Below, piece by piece: positions 58,979-64,000 of a stretch of DNA of 64,000 nt. Under the pieces are notes generated by a model that did no database searches, had not been told where the DNA came from, and saw only the letters and a list, made by a program, of their open reading frames with translations. Both the position numbers and the translations under genes were made by a program. The number at the start of each line of letters is the position of its first letter. Position 1 is the first letter of the stretch. The stretch comes from Pseudomonas sihuiensis (lineage in GTDB: Bacteria; Pseudomonadota; Gammaproteobacteria; Pseudomonadales; Pseudomonadaceae): assembly GCF_900106015.1 (NCBI RefSeq), contig NZ_LT629797.1:2790001-2854000 (forward strand), given 5' to 3'.

Positions 58979-59918
58979 GCGGCTCGGCAAGCACGCGGCG
59001 ACTGCGCAGTGATTGCGACGGCAACTCACCGAAATAGAGCCGGTACAAACCTGCGAAGCGACCGAAATCCCAGACCCCGAAACGGGCACAGATCTCGGTG
59101 ATGGTCTCATTGGCCTGCGCATGCAGAATGGCCCGGCGGATCGCATGAAGACGATGCTGCATGAGATAGCGGTGCGGGCTCATGCCCAGGTAGCGGGTGA
59201 ACAGATTGCGTAATGTGCGCTCCGAGGTGCTACACGCCTGACACAGATCGGACATATGCAGCGGCGCATCCGGTGTCGCCTCCAGCAGTTCCAGGGCACG
59301 GCGGAGAATCTGCTGATGCCCGGCGTGATTTCGCGGAGCCAGTGTCACCGGCAACAGGCTGTGAAACACCAGCGCCATCAACTCTGCCTGCGCTGCACGC
59401 TCGGCCGCCGGCACATGCAGGTCCTGCGGCGCACAGTGGTCGATGCGTAACAGACGCAGCGCCAGCCATATCAGCGGCGCCAGATCCTGTTGAGCCACAC
59501 AGACCAGGTTGCGGGAAAGAATCGACAGATCGAACTCGTCTTCATGCTGCTGCGCCCAACGCAGTACCAGCTCGCACGACATGGCCACCGTCATCCAGCT
59601 CGCAGGCTGGCTGGCATCGATGTGGAACATGGCTTCAGGCACCATCCAGCCGATCAATCGACGGTCGAGGCGCTTGCCGCCCAGTACCGTGCATTCGTGC
59701 CGGCTCAGCGGCAGGAAGATATTGAAGAAGCCCGGCAGACCGACGCCACTGTAGACCGTGCCCGCCCCCTCGCGACCGAACATCAGCGCCACGCCATCGA
59801 GCTCGACGACATGTAAACGCCAGTCGCGCTGCTGCCGTGAACGCAGCAGATAACGGCCCTCTACCCCGTACAAGGCCTCCTCGAACTCATCGAAGTCGGC
59901 GCAGATCAACCTGCTCAT
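58965..59918 (-). CDS. AraC-family transcriptional regulator
   Basis: 317 residues. An N-terminal sensing domain of about 210 residues precedes the AraC domain (MSDLCQACSTSERTLRNLFTRYLGMSPHRYLMQHRLHAIRRAIL). The helix pair ICARFGVWDFGRFAGLYRLYFGELP is typical of regulators near ethanolamine or eutR-like genes, but the inducer is unknown. The ATG 59918 (MSRLICADFDEFEEAL) is chosen. It is convergent with the short AraC gene. Confidence 0.88.
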   Translation of the reverse strand: MSRLICADFDEFEEALYGVEGRYLLRSRQQRDWRLHVVELDGVALMFGREGAGTVYSGVGLPGFFNIFLPLSRHECTVLGGKRLDRRLIGWMVPEAMFHIDASQPASWMTVAMSCELVLRWAQQHEDEFDLSILSRNLVCVAQQDLAPLIWLALRLLRIDHCAPQDLHVPAAERAAQAELMALVFHSLLPVTLAPRNHAGHQQILRRALELLEATPDAPLHMSDLCQACSTSERTLRNLFTRYLGMSPHRYLMQHRLHAIRRAILHAQANETITEICARFGVWDFGRFAGLYRLYFGELPSQSLRSRRVLAEPLNSR

Positions 59919-60036
59919 CTTGCCCCCACAACAAACGCTAGGCGCTTGGTATAGAACCACCTGGAATCAACAAGAGAAACCAGTGTAGAAGCATTCGCAT
60001 CCGTTTGCCGTTCCAGTCATCTGCGCATTTCGCTCG

Positions 60037-60732
60037 CTACCCAATGACGTCTGTGCCTTGCAGCCGAGGCGTCCAGTCCTCGACCTCGGCTTTTTCCAGG
60101 CGTCGCTCCAGGGTTCTGCGCCAGGACGGCACCAGCGGCAGGGCCAGGCATTCACGCAACAGCTCGGGCTCCACGCGCTTGTCGAACAACACCGCCGAAA
60201 GACGGCTGAGCGGCCAATCGGCATGAATGCGCTCCACCACCTGCAACCGGTCTCCCACGCCAACCACGCCTTCCTGCAGAACCCGGTAATACCAGCCGGT
60301 ACGGCCGGACTGCTGCACCCTCAGCGCCAGGTTGGCCACGCCGAAGCGATCACTCAGTTTCCAGCACGGCATGCGCCCCTGGGAAACCTGCAGCAGGGCG
60401 GACCCCGCATGTATCAGGTCGCCCAGACAGACGTCATCCTCGGTCCAACCCGTGGTGCTGAAGTTTTCGCCGAAAGCACCGGGTTGCATCAGCAGTGGAT
60501 GCTCGCCCAACTCGGCCAGCCAGGCGGCGTAGTGTTCGCGCGGATAGTGATGAATGGCCTTTTCCACGCCGCCATGCACCCGCAGGTCGCCCTGCTCGTC
60601 TCCGGCCAGCCCCAGCGTGGTCACCGCCAGGGCTTCCTGGCGTGGCACCTTGGCAATGCCGCTGCGCGAGCCAGGCCGGGTGAAAGGCTGGGCACGCCCC
60701 GTCAGCAATGCATCGAGTTGCAGGCTGTTCAT
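60037..60732 (-). CDS. MOSC-domain protein (YiiM-like)
   Basis: 231 residues. GLAGDEQGDLRVHGGVEKAIHHYPREHY is the MOSC-family signature, and the Cys in GRMPCWKLSDRFG is the likely molybdenum-cofactor ligand. YiiM of E. coli reduces N-hydroxylated compounds such as 6-hydroxylaminopurine. It overlaps the upstream MarR gene by 4 bases (ATGA), so it is translationally coupled. Confidence 0.88.
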   Translation of the reverse strand: MNSLQLDALLTGRAQPFTRPGSRSGIAKVPRQEALAVTTLGLAGDEQGDLRVHGGVEKAIHHYPREHYAAWLAELGEHPLLMQPGAFGENFSTTGWTEDDVCLGDLIHAGSALLQVSQGRMPCWKLSDRFGVANLALRVQQSGRTGWYYRVLQEGVVGVGDRLQVVERIHADWPLSRLSAVLFDKRVEPELLRECLALPLVPSWRRTLERRLEKAEVEDWTPRLQGTDVIG

Positions 60733-61295
60733 GCGGCCTCCGGGGGCTGATGTTCGCGGCAGATCAATTGGGCATCGCTTGGCTGCAGCGGCTCCTGGGT
60801 CAGACCGCAGAACGGCTGACCATCGACCTGCTGGTGAAAGCGGCAGCTGCCACAGAGACCGAAGCCCGGCACATCGGTGTCGCGCTGAATTTCCCGCAGA
60901 AGATCGGTCAGCAGATTTTTCAACTGCCCTGCCTGAGCCCCCAGGCGCGCTTCGCCGGCAGCGAGGAAATCCGGCGGCAGCAGCGTCTGCAGCAACGCCC
61001 AGGCCGGGTCGGTGAGCGCCAGGTGCACGCTGCGCTTATCGCGTGCGTCCTGCGTCTTGATGATCAGCCCCTTGCCTTCCAGCGCCTTGAGCGACTGCGA
61101 CACCGTGCCCTTGGTCAGGCCGAGGTAGTCGGTCACCCCCAGCGGTGTATTCGAATAGTGGTTGCAGCGCGCCAGGTACATCAGCGCACTGAGTTGGATG
61201 GGCTGCAACTCGGCCAGCAGCGGGTGCTGGCGAAACCAGATACGGGTCAGGCTGGAAAGTCTTTCGAGCAGATCGAAGAGAGTCGTGTCGGTCAT
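60729..61295 (-). CDS. MarR-family regulator with a C-terminal four-cysteine segment
   Basis: 188 residues. The winged helix is at about residues 50-90 (GVTDYLGLTKGTVSQSLKALEGKGLI). The last 45 residues carry Cys148, Cys151, Cys163 and Cys179 (CGSC, PFCG, LICR), a plausible metal or redox site not found in ordinary MarR proteins. It probably represses both itself and the divergent thioredoxin-like gene. RBS AGGAG is 8 bases before the ATG. Confidence 0.86.
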   Translation of the reverse strand: MTDTTLFDLLERLSSLTRIWFRQHPLLAELQPIQLSALMYLARCNHYSNTPLGVTDYLGLTKGTVSQSLKALEGKGLIIKTQDARDKRSVHLALTDPAWALLQTLLPPDFLAAGEARLGAQAGQLKNLLTDLLREIQRDTDVPGFGLCGSCRFHQQVDGQPFCGLTQEPLQPSDAQLICREHQPPEAA

Positions 61296-61313
61296 GTATC
61301 ACTCCTGTCGAAA

Positions 61314-61387
61314 CATAGTATCGACTAAACACCATATTGACAAAGATCGGTTTGAGCGTAGCCTGTGATTCAGTATCGATTCGATAC
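61314..61387. promoter_or_regulatory. Divergent promoter and operator region of marR and trx-like gene
   Basis: On the minus strand TTGTCA-17 bp-TACTAT (-35 61338-61343, -10 61315-61320) is a good sigma-70 promoter for the MarR gene. TTGACA at 61337-61342 is a candidate -35 on the plus strand. The palindrome GTATCGATTCGATAC (61373-61387) and a related AGTATCGACT over the minus -10 share the AGTATCGA core and are likely MarR operators. Confidence 0.7.
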
Positions 61388-61412
61388 CAAATTGACGAGC
61401 AGGAGATTGACC

Positions 61413-61643
61413 ATGACTCAAGCACGCTTCTATCACGCCGGCTGCCCCGTCTGCGTATCGGCCGAACAGACCCTGTTGAACCTGCTGGCTCCGGAGGTGA
61501 AGGTGGAGATCGTTCACCTCGGCGAACAGGCCACCCGAGTGGCGGAAGCCGAACAGGCCGGGGTCAAGTCGGTCCCCGCACTGGTAGTCGACGGCCAGGT
61601 GCTGCACCTGAACTTCGGCGCTTCCATCGACGACCTGAAGTAA
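61413..61643 (+). CDS. Small thioredoxin-like protein (CPVC)
   Basis: 76 residues. The short thioredoxin-fold domain has CPVC at residues 11-14 and a VPALVVDG cis-Pro motif. It is likely a redox or metal-binding protein in the cytoplasm. The ATG 61413 has AGGAG upstream; the frame from 61365 runs through the operator. A GCGAGACGCC/GGCGTCTCGC hairpin (61654-61677) follows. Confidence 0.85.
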   Translation: MTQARFYHAGCPVCVSAEQTLLNLLAPEVKVEIVHLGEQATRVAEAEQAGVKSVPALVVDGQVLHLNFGASIDDLK

Positions 61644-61698
61644 TCCAGAGCGTGCGAGACGCCCTGCGGCGTCTCGCCCCCCAGCGAGGAGAAACCGC

Positions 61699-61953
61699 AT
61701 GAAAGTGAATGTTTTCGATACCCACGTACGCACGCGCGACGGCCGTTACCTGCACTTCGATGTACTGATCGAGGGTAACGACCAGGGGCGAGCCAACCAG
61801 TTCGCCCAGGACTGGATGGCCGAACGCGGCCTGCAAGGCGACGATATCGAACAAAGCCGCTGCCAGTTCTGCCACAGCGAGCCCGCACACCCCGAAGTCG
61901 CTGCGGCCATCAGCAGCAAAGGCTATTTCATCATTCCTCTGCAAGGCTGCTAG
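61699..61953 (+). CDS. DUF2024-family protein
   Basis: 84 residues. KVNVFDTHVRTRDGRYLHFDVLI and SRCQFCHSEPAHPEV match the DUF2024 family of short proteins with a CxxC pair. Function is unknown. RBS GAGGAG precedes the ATG. It is in the plus-strand set behind the MarR-controlled promoter. Confidence 0.85.
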   Translation: MKVNVFDTHVRTRDGRYLHFDVLIEGNDQGRANQFAQDWMAERGLQGDDIEQSRCQFCHSEPAHPEVAAAISSKGYFIIPLQGC

Positions 61954-61963
61954 GAGACACCCC

Positions 61964-62242
61964 ATGAACGCGTATCGCCCCTTGAATTGCGACCTGCACG
62001 ACTACCTGGAAATTGCCTGCATGCATGGCTATCGCTTGCTGATCGAACGACTCGAAGGTCCGAGCGTCGAGGCCAGGGCGCTGACCACGCGCACGACAGC
62101 CAGCAAGGAAGAATTTCTGGTGGTGCAAGGCGACACCGGCCAGCAGGAGCTACGCCTGGATCGCTTGCTGGCCATCACCCCGCTCAACACCGGCGCCAGC
62201 TTCGGGCGGATCGTGCTGGCCGACAGTTACTGCGCCGTCTGA
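61964..62242 (+). CDS. Rof/YaeO-like Rho-binding antiterminator family protein
   Basis: 92 residues. YRPLNCDLHDYLEIACMHGYRL is the family signature, and the C-terminus RLDRLLAITPLN matches. The E. coli protein binds Rho and blocks its RNA entry site. It starts 10 bases after the DUF2024 gene, so the two are co-transcribed. Confidence 0.85.
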   Translation: MNAYRPLNCDLHDYLEIACMHGYRLLIERLEGPSVEARALTTRTTASKEEFLVVQGDTGQQELRLDRLLAITPLNTGASFGRIVLADSYCAV

Positions 62243-62296
62243 ACGCCTCTCATCTGCCTGAAACCAGGTCGCATTGCATCCGAGGATGAATCACCC

Positions 62297-63711
<1,415 letters not shown>

Positions 63712-63806
63712 GCAGTTGGAAGGTTTTCAGCCGCCAGTGGCCTCGTTCTTTGAGGCCAACTGCCGCTCTCACACACTCAATTCCATTACCCGATCCTGCC
63801 CTGGAA

Positions 63807-64000
63807 TCAGGTTTCCACGCCCTGCTCGAGTGGTTTCTCGGGATCTTCCTGCTGTGCCTCGGTGTCCTGCTCCTTATCATCCTTGCCCAAGGCGCGATTG
63901 GTGGACTCCTGCAGAGAGTCCACCTGGCGGTTGACCTCATCGACCACTTCGCCGACCGACCCCTCGATCAGCGCCTGCGCTTCCTTCTTCGCCTCCTCCG
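63807..64000 (-). CDS. C-terminal part of an unidentified protein (cut by the window edge)
   Basis: The minus-strand frame gives 63 codons ending ..DPEKPLEQGVET at a TGA (63807-63809). The visible part is a charged, Glu/Lys/Gln-rich segment, helical by composition (EEAKKEAQALIEGSVGEVV). The rest lies outside the window. The function cannot be told. Confidence 0.6.
   Translation of the reverse strand, partial: EEAKKEAQALIEGSVGEVVDEVNRQVDSLQESTNRALGKDDKEQDTEAQQEDPEKPLEQGVET

Overview
The window is high-GC, gene-dense chromosomal DNA from a Pseudomonas, most likely of the P. mendocina / P. oleovorans / P. pseudoalcaligenes group. The basis is gene content and order: lptG-lptF | pepA-holC-hyp-valS and pcs ... 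aapJ-esterase-acyl-CoA synthetase-rhlB run in the order known from P. aeruginosa. The intergenic palindromic repeats are also of Pseudomonas type. No rRNA, tRNA, CRISPR array or prophage was seen.

Layout. 0.2-9.2 kb is core housekeeping: a cold-shock protein, an RDD membrane protein, the LPS-export permeases lptG/lptF, leucyl aminopeptidase, the DNA polymerase III chi subunit and valyl-tRNA synthetase. 9.3-17.4 kb holds four ion or anion permeases (NhaC-type, NhaD-type, SLC13 with RCK_C domains, ArsB/NhaD-like), with a small winged-helix protein and rlmF among them. 17.5-19.9 kb has a solute-binding-protein pseudogene broken by one amber codon, an intact divergent paralogue, and an isochorismatase-like hydrolase coupled to sbcC.

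The most unusual region is 19.9-30.7 kb. sbcC and sbcD encode the two subunits of the SbcCD hairpin nuclease and are normally adjacent. Here they are about 6.1 kb apart on the same strand. Between them lie a lipoprotein gene, a GGDEF gene, an HD-domain gene and a complete sedentary chromosomal integron: intI with a LexA-like box in its leader, an attI-like junction, and six minus-strand cassettes each followed by an attC site. Five cassette proteins have no function I can name; the sixth is a VOC/glyoxalase-fold protein. The two attC sites farthest from attI have damaged core sites, and the terminal one has changed on both arms in a complementary way, so the attI-distal end may be frozen.

30.9-41.7 kb carries an exported SAM-methyltransferase-like protein with an amino-acid permease, an Lrp/AsnC regulator divergent from a YjeH-type exporter, an orphan membrane-anchored TAXI protein, yejK, a membrane-anchored glutaredoxin, a GST, a GIY-YIG protein, phosphatidylcholine synthase and a GlxA/AraC regulator. 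42.1-46.6 kb is the aapJQMP amino-acid uptake operon behind a full-consensus sigma-54 -24/-12 site. 46.8-53.4 kb holds an esterase, an acyl-CoA synthetase, a cNMP-binding/GGDEF protein, a membrane dipeptidase and rhlB.

53.4-60 kb is a five-gene minus-strand cluster (beta-propeller protein, Tat-lipoprotein hydrolase, isochorismatase, secreted acidic protein, catalase) next to two convergent AraC-type regulators. 60-63.7 kb is a MarR-MOSC pair divergent from a set of small proteins (CPVC thioredoxin-like, DUF2024, Rof-like, unknown) and an FAD oxidase, with overlapping promoters and a shared operator-like motif. The right edge cuts a minus-strand gene.
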